Assembly: GCA_037179385.1 (NCBI GenBank)
Contig: CM074181.1
Span: 50,984,394-51,048,393 of the forward strand
Direction of reading: 5' to 3'
Source: Holothuria scabra
Taxonomy: Eukaryota > Echinodermata > Holothuroidea > Aspidochirotida > Holothuriidae
DNA: 64,000 bases
Made by a program: the position numbers and the translations under genes. How positions within the stretch are numbered: the first letter of the stretch is position 1; every line of letters starts with the position of its first letter. Under the pieces are notes generated by a model, which saw nothing but the letters and a program-made list of their open reading frames with translations, was not told where the DNA came from and made no database searches. Positions 10,915 through 21,593 of the stretch are shown here, in pieces.

Positions 10915-11367
10915 CAAAACCGTTGACTAAAATATTTAATTTATCTCTTTCCACTGATAAAGTTTCAGATGTTTGGAAAGTCGGCAATATTACTGCATTA
11001 GTTAAGAAAGGTGACAAGGCTCTTCCAGGAAATTAAAGGCCAGTCAGCTTTAAAAGTGTAGCATGCAAAATACTTGAGAAAATATTTCGATCTTCAATGG
11101 TGGACCATACGAAGACGAATAATTTGTTTAGAGACAGACAGTTTGGTTTTATTTCTGGAACAAAGACTACACTCCAGTTGTTGAAGGTTAAGGATGTGTG
11201 GACGAAAGTGACAGACAATGGTGGTTGTGTTGATACTGTGTAGATGGACTTTATGAAGGCCATTGACAAAGTGCCACACAGAAGACTTATGGAGAAACTC
11301 AGGGCATATGGCTTTAGCATTCAAATCAGGAGATGGATTGAAGATTTTTTAAATGGAAGAAGCCAAT
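10915..11367 (+). pseudogene. CR1/Jockey-type LINE reverse transcriptase fragment
   Basis: Translation gives KPLTKIFNLSLSTDKV, then VWKVGNITALVKKGDK, RPVSFKSVACKILEKI and FGFISGTKTTLQLL, then a degraded motif A (MDFMKAIDKVPHRRLMEKL). These are the fingers and early palm of a CR1/Jockey-group non-LTR reverse transcriptase. There are in-frame stops (after PGN, and before MDF). The fragment starts and ends inside the domain and is followed directly by a LINE fragment on the opposite strand. Confidence 0.75.
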
Positions 11368-12327
11368 AGGTTTTTGCTAATGGACGACGACGACGGTCTT
11401 TTCTAGAAGCCGGAAGGTTTAACTGGAAGAGGTAGCACAATCGGGAGGATCTAATCCTAGTTGTTGGATGTAAGACATCAGAAATATAGGCTGGGGTACC
11501 AAGTTTAACACCTCGAAAGGCTAGGAGGAGTAATTTGTAGTTCACGCGCTGTTTAACAGGCAACCAGTGTAGCTCATTCAAAAGTGGGGTAATGTGAGAG
11601 TGACGGTTTGCACTGAGGACAATTCTAGTGGCAGTATTCTGGATAGTTTGAAGCCTTGAGAGAAATGATTGGAGCATACACCGAGCAGTAAAGAGTTTGT
11701 ATAATCAAGGCGACTGGAAATGACTGCATGAATGAGTTTCTCGGTGGCTGACTTATTAAGATATTTACGAAGAAGGCCTACTTGTCTAATTAGGTACATA
11801 GTAGTTTTACACTAGTTTTGGTAATTTACATGATAATCCGTGGATAGATGACAATTCATATTCACACCGAGATTTCTTACGACAGACTTTGAGTTAACAG
11901 TATTATAACGAACACTTAGAGACACCGATTCAAGACCTGGGTTGACTACTAAAGGGCTTTTGAAAATAATTTCTTCAGTTTTGTCGTCATTTAGCTTGAG
12001 AAAGTTTCTACACATCCACAAACTTACATCACGAATACACGCCTCCATCTTAGTAACAGCATAGTCAAGGTCAGTAGGGTGGACAGTGATATACAATTGT
12101 GAATCATCGGCGTAAAGCATAAACTTAATATGATGGGAACCTATCAAATTACCAAGAGTCGAGGTATATAAACTAAAAAGGACAGGGCCCAGAGTTAACC
12201 CTTTGGGTACCCCGGGGCGGAGCACATGGGTACGTGAGCTAGTCTGGTATATGTGAATGGTCTGTGACCGGTGCTCTAAGTATGATTCAAACCAATCAAG
12301 CACTGTTTCACGTACATTGAACTTCAC
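11368..12327 (-). pseudogene. CR1/L2-like LINE reverse transcriptase, C-terminal half
   Basis: On the minus strand three consecutive broken frames give the second half of a non-LTR reverse transcriptase. The first has GVPKGLTLGPVLFSLY and the catalytic YADDSQLY. The second has LLRKYLNKSATEKLIHAVISSRLDY. The third has HWLPVKQRVNYKLLLLAFRG, a thumb/connection segment typical of CR1/L2-type LINEs. Frameshifts separate the blocks and no endonuclease is present. The 5' side starts in the palm (KFNVRETVLDWFESYL) at 12327. It belongs to a different clade from the LINE array that begins 190 bases to the right. Confidence 0.8.
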
Positions 12328-12462
12328 CAGGGTTATAAGCAGAATATATAAGCAGTCACTACTTTGTTACCCTGCCAGAAAATTTGGGAAACCGCAACCC
12401 CTTAGACAGCTGGAAAAGGTATTCCCTAGGACTTGAAAGCAGGTTTTGAACAGCCGTTACTG

Positions 12463-12463
12463 T

Positions 12464-12498
<35 letters not shown>

Positions 12499-12515
12499 TT
12501 CATTTATTTATTTAT
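12463..12515. repeat. (ATTT)n microsatellite, 5' flank of LINE copy A
   Basis: About thirteen ATTT units with one TTCA interruption. LINE copy A begins immediately after it at CTGGCAACATC. Confidence 0.95.
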
Positions 12516-12668
12516 CTGGCAACATCATGGCCGCCTAGTAAGGTTCGCAAGTCACGTCGCTCTGTCGTATTGCACCTTTTAAAACAGCTCCGAGGATTTT
12601 TGTCGTTCAAGCAAAACTGTTAGTGTTATTTATCATTTCAAGATAGTTTTGGAAGTCTTTTTGTTTCG

Positions 12669-13395
12669 ATGGGGCGCAAATTAGGAGGCAAAAACAAGCC
12701 CAAAAGTGACCAGCCAACGCTGTCTCAGATGAGCACGCGCTCCAAGCATGCCTCACATAAGGTGTCAGCACAGATGACGAAAGCGACGAGGAGAATCCTC
12801 TTGTATCTCTCCAGGCCTCCTTTCAAAGAGGTATGAAAAAACTTGAAAAGGACCTCTCACGCATCCATACTGATCTCAAATCATTGGAGAACAACTTTGA
12901 CGAAGAGATTGAGATTGAGGCCTTGGAAGAGGAACTATCAAAACTGAAGAAAAATGATTCCGATCAAGCCGCCAAATTAAATGTGCAAGAGAGATTTTCA
13001 AGAAGAAACAATATAAGAATCGTTGGTTTTCCTGTCACTGATCACGAAAAGTGCGAGGACATTGTAAAATCTGTTATGGAGAAAGTAGGGGTCGCAAATG
13101 TCAAAATCGAGAGGGCCCACAGAGATGGCAGATTAATACCAGGGAGACCCAGACATATCTTAGCAAAACTATCTTTTTATCAAGATAAGGTAGTCGCTTT
13201 AAAGCATCAACGCCGTGCCCTACAGGAAGAGTCTTACTTCATAACGGATGATCTCACCAAAGAGGACCTGCAGGAAAAGCGCAAATGGGGCTCTCAGGTT
13301 CCACGATTCAATGGTGAAGGTACCAAGTAACGGTTTTCAGCGGGAAGATGGAGAGACTCATTAGGAAAGCCTTTCGAATTTACGTCACAGCTCTC
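12669..13395 (+). pseudogene. LINE copy A ORF1 (L1-type RNA-binding protein)
   Basis: The predicted start is ATG 12669 (MGRKLGGKNKPK), preceded by a leader of about 150 bases. A frameshift near 12770-12790 moves the frame to the open stretch 12833-13330. That stretch holds a charged coiled-coil region (EIEIEALEEELSKLKKN) followed by the L1 ORF1p (Transposase_22) RRM-like core, with the signature RFSRRNNIRIVGFP. A C-terminal segment follows with IERAHRDGR and HILAKLSFYQDK. After the stop at 13328 the homologous ending (GRWRDS...) continues in another frame. ORF1 proteins of this type form trimers and bind the element's RNA as a chaperone. The gene is dead here. Confidence 0.85.
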
Positions 13396-13851
13396 ATCAT
13401 AGTTATACATACCCCTGAGCGACATAAAATAATTTCCCTTTTTTTGTGGAGGGACGTCAGCGACGCCAGCGGCGATGATGATGATGACTTGTTTAATTCA
13501 GGCCAGCCCTATGGTCATACTGTTTACTGTTTATGACCATTTCAACTCCCGTACACGGAAGTTGTTTCGACTTTCCTTTTTCTTTTTCGTGTTTTTGACT
13601 GGACCGTTCGGTCCTTTTTCATCCATCTCGAAAGGATCTCATTTACAAAAGACATGTGTTGTATGTGTGTTTGCAAAATCATCGTGCCTTACATTCACTG
13701 TTGAGTGTAAAGGCCAGGCTGCGGAATTCATGTTTTGCATGGATAACCTCTCTACTCTAGCCCTTTCCCACTATAACGTAAGTTACTGTTATTATCCTCT
13801 GCATTACTTCCATCATATTACAGTATCCATGTTCCACTGTCTAGGTATTTG

Positions 13852-16800
13852 ATGCCGACCTGTAGATTCTTATCATTTAATACTAGAGGTATTAGGAATC
13901 ACTCCAAACGCAGAAAACTATTCACTCTACTTCATAACAGAAGGTACGATTTTATATTTTTACAGGAAACGCACTCCATTGCAAGTGACTGTAGATACTG
14001 GTTAAACGAATGATTTTTTGTCGTCTCTCGACACCTTAGGACCTCGATTAGTGACAGCAACATTCATTCCCTCTTAGGTTCGGATCACTCAGGTGTTTCT
14101 TTAGATTTGTGTTTGGGAGTAATTCGGGGTAAAGGTCTGTGGAAGCTGAATACTGCTTTGTTACATGATGCTTCTTACATTGAAACTATTAGAAGCGTAA
14201 TTCATAATATTGTTATTAGTTGCAGTGAAAAGAATCCATGCTTTCTGTGGGAGGCATGTAAATTGAGTATAAGGTCTGTTTCGATTGCCTTCTCTAACTA
14301 TGCTTCCACCCAACGTAATTGTTATGAACGCTATTTAATTGACCGTATTTCGTATTTTGAACAACTGCAAGCAAGTTCTCCCTCTGAACTTGTCAAATCC
14401 AATCTGCTTGAAGCTAGATGTGCATTAAATAACATATATGACTACAAGCTTCCAGGTATAATCATTCGCTCTCGAGCTCGTTGGACTGAAGAGGGGGGAA
14501 AAAAGCACTCATTACTTTCTAAATTTCGAAAAAAGAAATAAATCTGCAAACTCAGTAAACGAATTATTCTCAGACAATGATGAGGTTATAACGAACCCAA
14601 CTGAAATTTTGGGTAAATTAGAGAGTTTTTATGAGAACTTATATACTAAGAGAGATGAGGTTACGTCAGAGCTTTTTTTTCGTAACACTATTCTTAATCA
14701 TACTAAGCTTTCAATGGAGCAACAAGTTAGTTGTGAGGGCTTAGTTACTTTGGATGAATGCAGCCGTGTCTTACAATCTATGCCTTCTCAAAAGTCTCCA
14801 GGCTCAAATGGTTTGCCCATTGAGTTTTTTAAGGTTTTCTGGGATGACATAGGTGATCTTGCGGTAAATTCTTTTAACTATGCTTTTCAGTGTGGACGTT
14901 TTTCCGATGAGCAGGGCAGAGCATGTATTACTTTAATTCCGAAACAATCTAAGGATCCTCGTTATACAAAAAAATTGGCGCCCTATTGCTTTACTTAATA
15001 CAGACTACAAATTTTGACGAAGTGTTTAGCCAGTCGTATGAAGGCTGTTCTCCCAGATTTAATAAGTCATGAGCAAACAGGTTATTTAAAGGGGCGTTAC
15101 ATTGGAGAAAACATTAGACTTGTATTGGACCTTATCAACTTTTGTGAAACAGAATCTGTTCCTGGTGCTCTCTTATTTATAGATTTTGAGAAGGTTTAGA
15201 CTGGATATTTTTAAACAATGCTCTCACTTTCTTTAATTTTGGAAAGGATTTTCTCACCTGGATTCGTACTCTTTATTGTAACATGTCCACTTGTGTTCTT
15301 AACAATGCTTATGCTTCAAATTATTTCAGGGTAACTAGAGGTGTACGGCAAGGCTGCCCTCTAAGCCCGTACCTTTTTATCACTTGTACTGAAGTGTTAA
15401 ATCTGTTAATTAATTCAAATAATAATATTTGTGGTATCAATGTTTTAGGTGAATGTATCAAAATATCTAATTTTGCTGACGACACGGTTATTATCACCGA
15501 TGGCTCTGCAAATTCCATTGATGAAGTAGTTAGAGTCTTGAAGACTTTTTCTGAAATGTCTGGATTAAATATTAATCTCACAAAAAGCCATTTATTTCCT
15601 CTAGGACCTCTCTATAATAACAAACCCTGTCACTTTAGCAGACTTCCCTTTGACTCCAGCGATAAGCCTATTGCCTACTTAGGGATCAGTTTTACTCACC
15701 CTCATGATGATTTCTTTTATCGTAACTACTTGCCTAAACTTTCTAGAATCAAAAGTTTACTTAATCTTTGGTCTTGTAGAGACCTCACACCAACTGGAAA
15801 GATTTTGATTATTAAGACATTTGCCCTGTCTCAGCTTGTGTATCTTTTCACTGTTCTGCCTCTACCACCTAAAAAATTAAACAAAAAGTTTACAGTGCAA
15901 ATGGGTTAAATTATTTTTTGATGATAGTCGAAGTCCATGGAAAATTTTATTTGACTTTGCTCTAAAGAAATATGGAGGAAAACTGCTGTTTGAAAGTAAT
16001 TTCCGGATAAATGATATCACTTTGACGAACAGGTTCATTCAAGGAGTTTGTAATGTATGGTCAGATTTAATTTTCGTTCATTAGATCTTGATAATTATGG
16101 GAATCAAAGTGTGTTGAACAACTCCTTTATTAAGATCGATAAAAAGCTTATTTATTCATCTGTTTTACACGCAAAAAATGCTTATCATGTTAAAAACTTC
16201 TTTGATGATACTGGTAACGCTTTACAGTTTAATGATTTTATCAGAAAGTTTGATATTGATATTGGATTCCCTTTCATGCTTTACTATGGTATACTCTCGG
16301 CAATACCCCAAAGTTGGAGACAGAACATTAAACCAAATTCTGATTTGGCTGAGAACTACTCTCGTTTGATCTATTACACATCTTGTAAAAGACCTGTTAA
16401 AGCAGCTTATGACTATTTTATTACCGGGAAGCTGCAGACCCCCAGTGCCATTAGGAAATGGGAGCAGTCTGCTGATATTGATTATAATTGGACCAGAATA
16501 TTCAGCCTTCCCTTCCTGGCAGTTCGTGAGGCAAAACTTCAGTTCTTTCAATTTCGTTTCATTCATAGATTAGTAGCTACAAATGTTTTTTTGCACAGAA
16601 TCAAGTTTAGGGACTCCCCTCTATGTACTTTTTGTGAAGGCGAGCCAGAAACATTAGAACATCTGTTTTGGTCTTATTCTTTAATAATGCAATTTTGGCA
16701 AAACATTTTACAGCTGTGTTTCAAAAATTCACCTCTCGTTGATTGGGAACTTGTAAAGTTTGGTTATCTGGATGACTTGAAGCATCCTTTAAACTTTTTT

Positions 16801-16967
16801 TATTGAATGTTAAATATTACATTTTTAGTTGTAAATTTAAGAATATAAAACCTGATGCTAGAAGTTTTCATAAAAAATTCAGATTTCTATTAAATGTTGA
16901 GCTTCATATTGCGATCAAAAACAAAAATGAGGTGAGAGCCCTATATTTTGAGGATACATTTCAATAA
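13852..16967 (+). pseudogene. LINE copy A ORF2 (EEP endonuclease, reverse transcriptase, zinc knuckle)
   Basis: The start ATG 13852 gives MPTCRFLSFNTRGIR with the endonuclease asparagine, then FLQETHS with the catalytic glutamate. After a stop near 14011 most of the endonuclease is deleted; the frame resumes at the SDH motif (about 14085). The reverse transcriptase follows in pieces: SPGSNGLPIEFFK, GVRQGCPLSPYLF (about 15337) and the catalytic FADD (about 15472). A second deletion lies near 15905, just after the conserved FTVLPLPPK. The C-terminus keeps the zinc-knuckle pattern CTFCEGEPETLEHLFW but its last cysteine is replaced (YSLIM). At least six frameshifts or stops are present. It is inactive. 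Confidence 0.88.
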
Positions 16968-17285
16968 TTAATTGTTTTACTTTAGTAAAACTTTGAATGT
17001 CCTTACAATGATAATGAGATGAATGCATGTATATATTGTATATATCATTGATATATGTAAATTTCTACTAGTTATTTGTACTTTTTTCGGTATGATTTCA
17101 CAATGTATTTTCAGCCTTAGTCTTAGCCTTAGCAGAAGTAAAAACAAAACGTCTTGTTTTCCGCTCTTAAGTTTATAAGTTAATTTACAAAAACAAGTGT
17201 AACACCAACAGGTCATTTTTGTTTCATAGATTGTACATATGTAAAAAAAAATGATTTAGCTCAATAAATGAGATGGCAAAAAAAA

Positions 17286-17340
17286 TATATTTATTTATTT
17301 ATTTATATATTTAATTATTTATTTATTTATTTACTTACTT
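17286..17340. repeat. (ATTT)n microsatellite, 3' of copy A
   Basis: Imperfect ATTT units with TATA and TTAA interruptions. It joins copy A's tail on the left to the tail of minus-strand copy B on the right. Confidence 0.9.
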
Positions 17341-17990
17341 TTTTCCATCCTCTTTTATTCAGTGTTTGCATCGAATATGGTGCACGTTAACAGAACAATA
17401 ATTAACAACTTACAATTTATCTGCATATTAACGTATAGGGATATTATAAACGTACAGTTAGAAATCTCTCCAACAAAAATCAAGCATTTCGCTTACAGGA
17501 TATACATTTACAATAAACATCGGCTATTTAACTTCCAACACAAGAACCCCACCAATAAAATTCATCAACGTCCCTCTTAAATTAATGTTTATTGAAAAAG
17601 GAGCGGACAGTTTCTAAATGCCAGCTGAAGACTATAATATGTTATTGTGGGACTTACTCTTGAATTTCCGATTTTCTTTTCGACTTGTATACTAAATTTG
17701 AATTTATATAAAAACTCATTTAAGTTGGGTAACTCAAAATTCAGTTTCTTGTTGAACAAATAAAATTTTAGATGAAAAATCAAAAAGTTATATGGATGTC
17801 TTAAGTAGAACTTATACCCCAAAAATAAGTCTTCCTTGGAGAAAGTAAACTGTCTGCCCAACATGCTTTGTTCAACGTCTAAAATAAAATTTGAAGTGAT
17901 GTTACATTCCCCAAAAAAGTGTTCTATAGATTCGTTCTGTTCTTTACAAAAGGTACAGAGTGGGCTGCCTACGATATTCATACGATTCAA
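17341..17990 (-). mobile_element. LINE copy B, 5'-truncated, minus strand
   Basis: Read on the minus strand, this is the last 133 codons of ORF2 (17990-17589) plus a 3' untranslated region. It ends at 17341 in TGAATAAAAGAGGATGG and an A-run, the family's 3' terminus. The zinc knuckle CTFCKEQNESIEHFFGEC is intact. The copy sits inside the 3' end of copy A: A's last 57 bases and its microsatellite occur on both sides of B (17228-17340 and 17991-18096). Confidence 0.85.
17589..17990 (-). pseudogene. LINE copy B ORF2 C-terminal fragment
   Basis: An open frame of 133 codons reads from the zinc knuckle (CTFCKEQNESIEHFFGEC) through NFLIFHLKFYLFNKKLN and the basic C-terminal FKFSIQVEKKIG to a stop. 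The N-terminal reverse transcriptase and endonuclease are absent, so it is a fragment produced by 5' truncation. Confidence 0.85.
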
Positions 17991-18049
17991 AGATTGTACA
18001 TATGTAAAAAAAAATGATTTAGCTCAATAAATGAGATGGCAAAAAAAAA
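17991..18049 (+). repeat. Second copy of copy A's 3' terminus (long target duplication)
   Basis: Identical to the end of copy A from GATTGTACATATG to ATGAGATGGC and the A-run. It is followed by its own ATTT tract. Its position, flanking minus-strand copy B, fits a target-site duplication of roughly 70-115 bases. Confidence 0.75.
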
Positions 18050-18096
18050 ATATATTTATTTATTTATTTTTTTTTTTTTATATATTTATATATTAT
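18050..18096. repeat. ATTT/T-rich microsatellite
   Basis: TATTTATT units degenerating into a T-run and TATATTTATATA. Confidence 0.85.
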
Positions 18097-18460
18097 TGTG
18101 TAATGTGCCACTGTGTGAGCACTATTTGTAGGTATAAAACCGATGCTTTTAGATTTACAGTTTACTTACATATAATTGGAATGTTCAGCTGCTTCATTTA
18201 TAACATTCTTAAGGTATGCTACTGATATAATGGAATTGTAGTGATGATTATAAGGCGAACGTATTGTATCCATTCAGATTCGTGTTGAACACAGATATTA
18301 AAATACACGGAGAAAAATAAAAAAAAAAAAAAAAGGTTATTGTATTACGGCTAATATCATCAAAAAAGAAGGAACGAAATGTATATTATCATCTGCATTG
18401 TATATATGTTTAACATGAACTGTATATATGTTAATAACGAATAAATGAGATGGAAAAAAA
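18097..18460 (+). mobile_element. LINE 3'-untranslated remnants
   Basis: Non-coding sequence ending at 18441-18460 with AATAAATGAGATGGAAAAAAA, the LINE family's 3' terminus, directly before another ATTT tract. An internal A16 run near 18312-18333 (after ACACGGAGAAAAATA) suggests that two very short 5'-truncated copies are joined here. Confidence 0.65.
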
Positions 18461-18517
18461 TATTTATTTATTTATTTATTTATTTATTTATTTGTTTAGT
18501 TATTTATTTATTTAGTC

Positions 18518-18553
<36 letters not shown>

Positions 18554-18556
18554 TTT
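18461..18556. repeat. (ATTT)n microsatellite, 5' flank of copy C
   Basis: About twenty-two ATTT units with GTTTAG and GTC interruptions. It merges without spacer into the truncated coding sequence of copy C. Confidence 0.95.
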
Positions 18557-20835
18557 CCACTTTAGTAGTGAATTCTCTGAACTTTGCCTTCACCTCGGGT
18601 AACTTATCCCCCGAGCAGGCTCGTAGTATTATCACTCTGTTACCAAAGCCGGACAAAGACCTCACTTTAGTAAAAAAATTTCGTCCAATAAGTCTTTTAA
18701 ATGTAGACTATAAAATTTGTTCAAAAGCATTAGCCTCACGAATTAAGCATGTTGTAAGTAATTTAATTAATCCAAACCAGACTGGTTTTATAAAAGTGGG
18801 GTTTATTGGCGAGAATATTCGCTGTATTTTAGATGTAATCGATCACTGTGATGCAAAGTCTATTCCCGGCTTGATGGTGTTTGTTGACTTTGAAAAGGCA
18901 TTCGATAAATTAGAGTGGGATTTTGTATTTAGAACTCTCCGCTTTTTCAATTTCAATAATGATTTCATACGTTGGGTATGTACATTATACATTAACTCAT
19001 CTGCATGTGTTTGCAATAATGGTTTTTCATCTCATTATTTTCCAATTTCTAGAGGCGTAAGACAAGGTTGTCCCTTAAGTCCTTATATTTTTATTCTGTG
19101 TGCTGAAATTTTCGCCCTTAAAATTAGATGTAGTAACAACATAAGAGGTATAAGACTGAATAATCATGAATTGCGTTTGGTTCAGTACGCTGATGATACA
19201 ACTCTTTTCCTAGAAGGTGGTGAAAATAATTTGATTGAAATTTGTAACATTTTCCAGCTTCTTGAGCGTAGCTCTGGCTTAAATGTTAATTATGATAAAA
19301 CTAGTGTGTTTCCTCTTGGGCCATTAAAGGATAGTAAACCTCGTTTCATGGATAACTATTTATTCAACTGGACTACTGGTCCAATCACCGTTTTGGGAAT
19401 AACCATCAAGAGGGGGAATGATAACTTATTTCGTCTCAATTTTATTCCAAAACTTTCACGCCTTAAATCCATCCTTAACTTGTGGTCACAGCGAGACCTC
19501 ACTCCACTTGGCAGAATTACTTTGGTTAAAACGTTTGCTTTATCTCAGCTAGTTTACCTCTTTCAGGTTTTACCAAGTCCACCCTCTCATTTTGTAAAAA
19601 CATTAGAGTCGATTTTGTATAAGTTTATTTGGTCCTGGAAGCCGGACAAAGTTCGTCGAAGCACAATGATAAATCCTATAAAGGAGGGGGGATTAAGTGT
19701 CACTCACATAAGTAGTTTTATTCGAGGTTTAAAGTGTACATGGGTTAAACGTTACGTTAATGAAAGCGATGCCCATTGGGCAAAGATTTTTGATTATTAC
19801 TTAAATCATTTTGGTGGTTCCTTTCTGTTTAGATGCAATTATAAGAGTTCTGATGTAAAAACTGGTAATAATTTTATCGACGATATTTGTCATGCCTGGG
19901 CTTTGTGTAACTATAAGGCTCCATTATCAGATTTTAAAAGGCAAATCTTATGGAATAATTCCGATATAAAGATAAATGGTTCCGTGGTATTATACAAACA
20001 ATGGTATTATAATGGAATTATTTTTGTCAAGGACCTTCTCGATAAAAACGATAATTTTTTAACTTTTCAACACTTTCTGAACAAGTTTAACCTACAATGT
20101 TCGTTCTTGTTATATTATAGTACTGTGCATGCTATTCCATCCGAGTGGAAACGAAACTTCAATGTTGTTTCGCAAACGCCATATGATGAGGACTCTTTAT
20201 TCGATGGAATACAGGGTACGCCTTTGCTCTCTAGGTATATTTACAATATTTTAATTAAACGTATTTCACTGCCTCCAAAGGCAATCCTAAAGTGGCAAAC
20301 TGATTTTGATTTCGAGGATGAGCAATGGCAAAAAATTCACCTGATACCTTTCAAGTCTGTTAAAGAGAGTAAATTACAATATTTCCAATTTCGCTTTATT
20401 CATAGGATTCTGGGCACAAACTATTATTTATACAAATTCAACATGATGGAAAATCCAAGATGCACTTTTTGTGGGGAAAGGGATGAAACTATCAGACATC
20501 TGTTCTGGGATTGCAAATATACCTCCAATTTTATTTTAGATGTTGAGCAGGCTGTATTAGGAAGGCAATTTTGTTTCTCTAGGGCTGATTTCTTTTTTGG
20601 CTATAAACTAATTCTTAAGCATCCTTATAACTTCCTCATTTTGCATGCTAAGTACTTTATTTTCCAACAAAAACTCCTTGAAAGGATTCCATCTGTGAAC
20701 GACTTCATGTATAAATTTAAGTTTTCTTTGCAAGTGCAAAATCATTTACATAAAATTAAGTCTCGGCAACCAATTTCTTTTGACTCTTTGAAAAATGTTT
20801 CAGCACCAACAATTTCCTTTTTGAGTAAGATTTGA
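18557..20835 (+). pseudogene. LINE copy C ORF2 fragment (reverse transcriptase and zinc knuckle, open frame)
   Basis: An uninterrupted frame of about 758 codons covers most of the reverse transcriptase and the whole C-terminus. Visible motifs are LVVNSLNFAF at the truncated edge, KKFRPISLLNVDYK, QTGFI, VDFEKAFDKLEWDFV (motif A), GVRQGCPLSPYIFIL, the catalytic YADDTTLF and LKIN-like VNYDKTSVFPLG. The zinc knuckle CTFCGERDETIRHLFWDC follows near the end. The N-terminal endonuclease and palm start are missing. Any apparent start in the upstream ATTT repeats (FIYLFIYLF) is not a real protein. This is the best-preserved C-terminal half in the array and suggests fairly recent insertion. Confidence 0.88.
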
Positions 20836-21306
20836 TCTTTGCTACTGCTGCTGGAGGGTAGGTTTATTTTAAATGTTCCCAAATACCAGTTATATTGCGG
20901 TATACTCGTCAGGGCGGCAGTAGTATACAGCCACTCAGATTGGTATTCTGCTTTATGGACTGCCTTCGATACCCTTATGGGTAGTTATACTAGTTTGTCC
21001 ACTCTTTGTTATGCACCTGTCTGTTTTATAATGGGAAACAATGGCTGTTGTTTATGTTATTTTCCTTTCTTGAAATATTTTTGTAATAGCCTACATTCAC
21101 TGACGTCTTTACACTTCCATATATATATATTGATATATTTGTATCAACATAAAAGTTGGTGAATTGTAACCGTTTTTGAAGTCTGACAGTATTGTAGTAG
21201 TGGTGTTTCATATATTGAACTCTGTACATATGTAAATTGTTTGTAACTGAAGATAATGATGTGATTGTACATAATTAATTGTAGCTCAATAAATGATGGC
21301 AAAAAA
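20836..21306 (+). other. LINE copy C 3' untranslated region
   Basis: Non-coding tail of copy C. It contains AATAAA 16 bases before the end of the element, which probably serves as the polyadenylation signal of the LINE transcript. Confidence 0.7.
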
Positions 21307-21429
21307 TATATATATATTTATTTATTTATTTATTTATCTATTTATTCATTCATTCATTTATTCATTCATTCATTCATTCATCCATTCATTCATTCATTCA
21401 TTCATTCATTCATTCATTCATTCATTCAT

Positions 21430-21488
<59 letters not shown>

Positions 21489-21489
21489 T
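21307..21489. repeat. ATTT / ATTC microsatellite
   Basis: TATTT units, then about twenty ATTC (CATT) units at roughly 21343-21430, then ATTT again to 21489. Open frames across it are simple-sequence artefacts. Confidence 0.95.
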
Positions 21490-21593
21490 CCCACAATTAG
21501 TATACCTTTTCCTTGTCCTTCCAAACCCCCCAATTTCGTTTATTAAAGAGCTGGAAGGTACTATTTTTTAACTTTATTTGGGCAGGGAATCCT

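Larger units (their letters stand above)
12516..17285 (+). mobile_element. LINE copy A, Tx1/L1-type, near full length, defective
   Basis: This is a 4.8 kb element with a 5' leader, ORF1, a spacer of about 450 bases, ORF2 and a 3' untranslated region. It ends with AATAAATGAGATGGC and an A-run. Both ends touch (ATTT)n. Both ORFs are broken, and about 165 codons of the endonuclease are deleted. Sequence similarity is closest to copy I within this window. Confidence 0.9.
18557..21306 (+). mobile_element. LINE copy C, 5'-truncated in the reverse transcriptase
   Basis: The element begins abruptly inside ORF2 straight after ATTT repeats. It runs through an intact frame to a stop at 20835, then about 460 bases of 3' untranslated region ending GCTCAATAAATGATGGC and an A-run, and ends in TATATATTTATTT. 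Confidence 0.92.

Noticed and set aside
17341..18049. Simple 5' inversion (twin priming) of a single LINE copy
   Set aside because: The minus-strand piece has its own family 3' terminus and A-tail at 17341, so it is an independent insertion. Twin priming remains only a weak alternative.
18445..18556. ORF2 of copy C starting in the ATTT repeat
   Set aside because: The first about 37 codons are repeat translation (FIYLF). The coding sequence is a 5'-truncated fragment without its own start.
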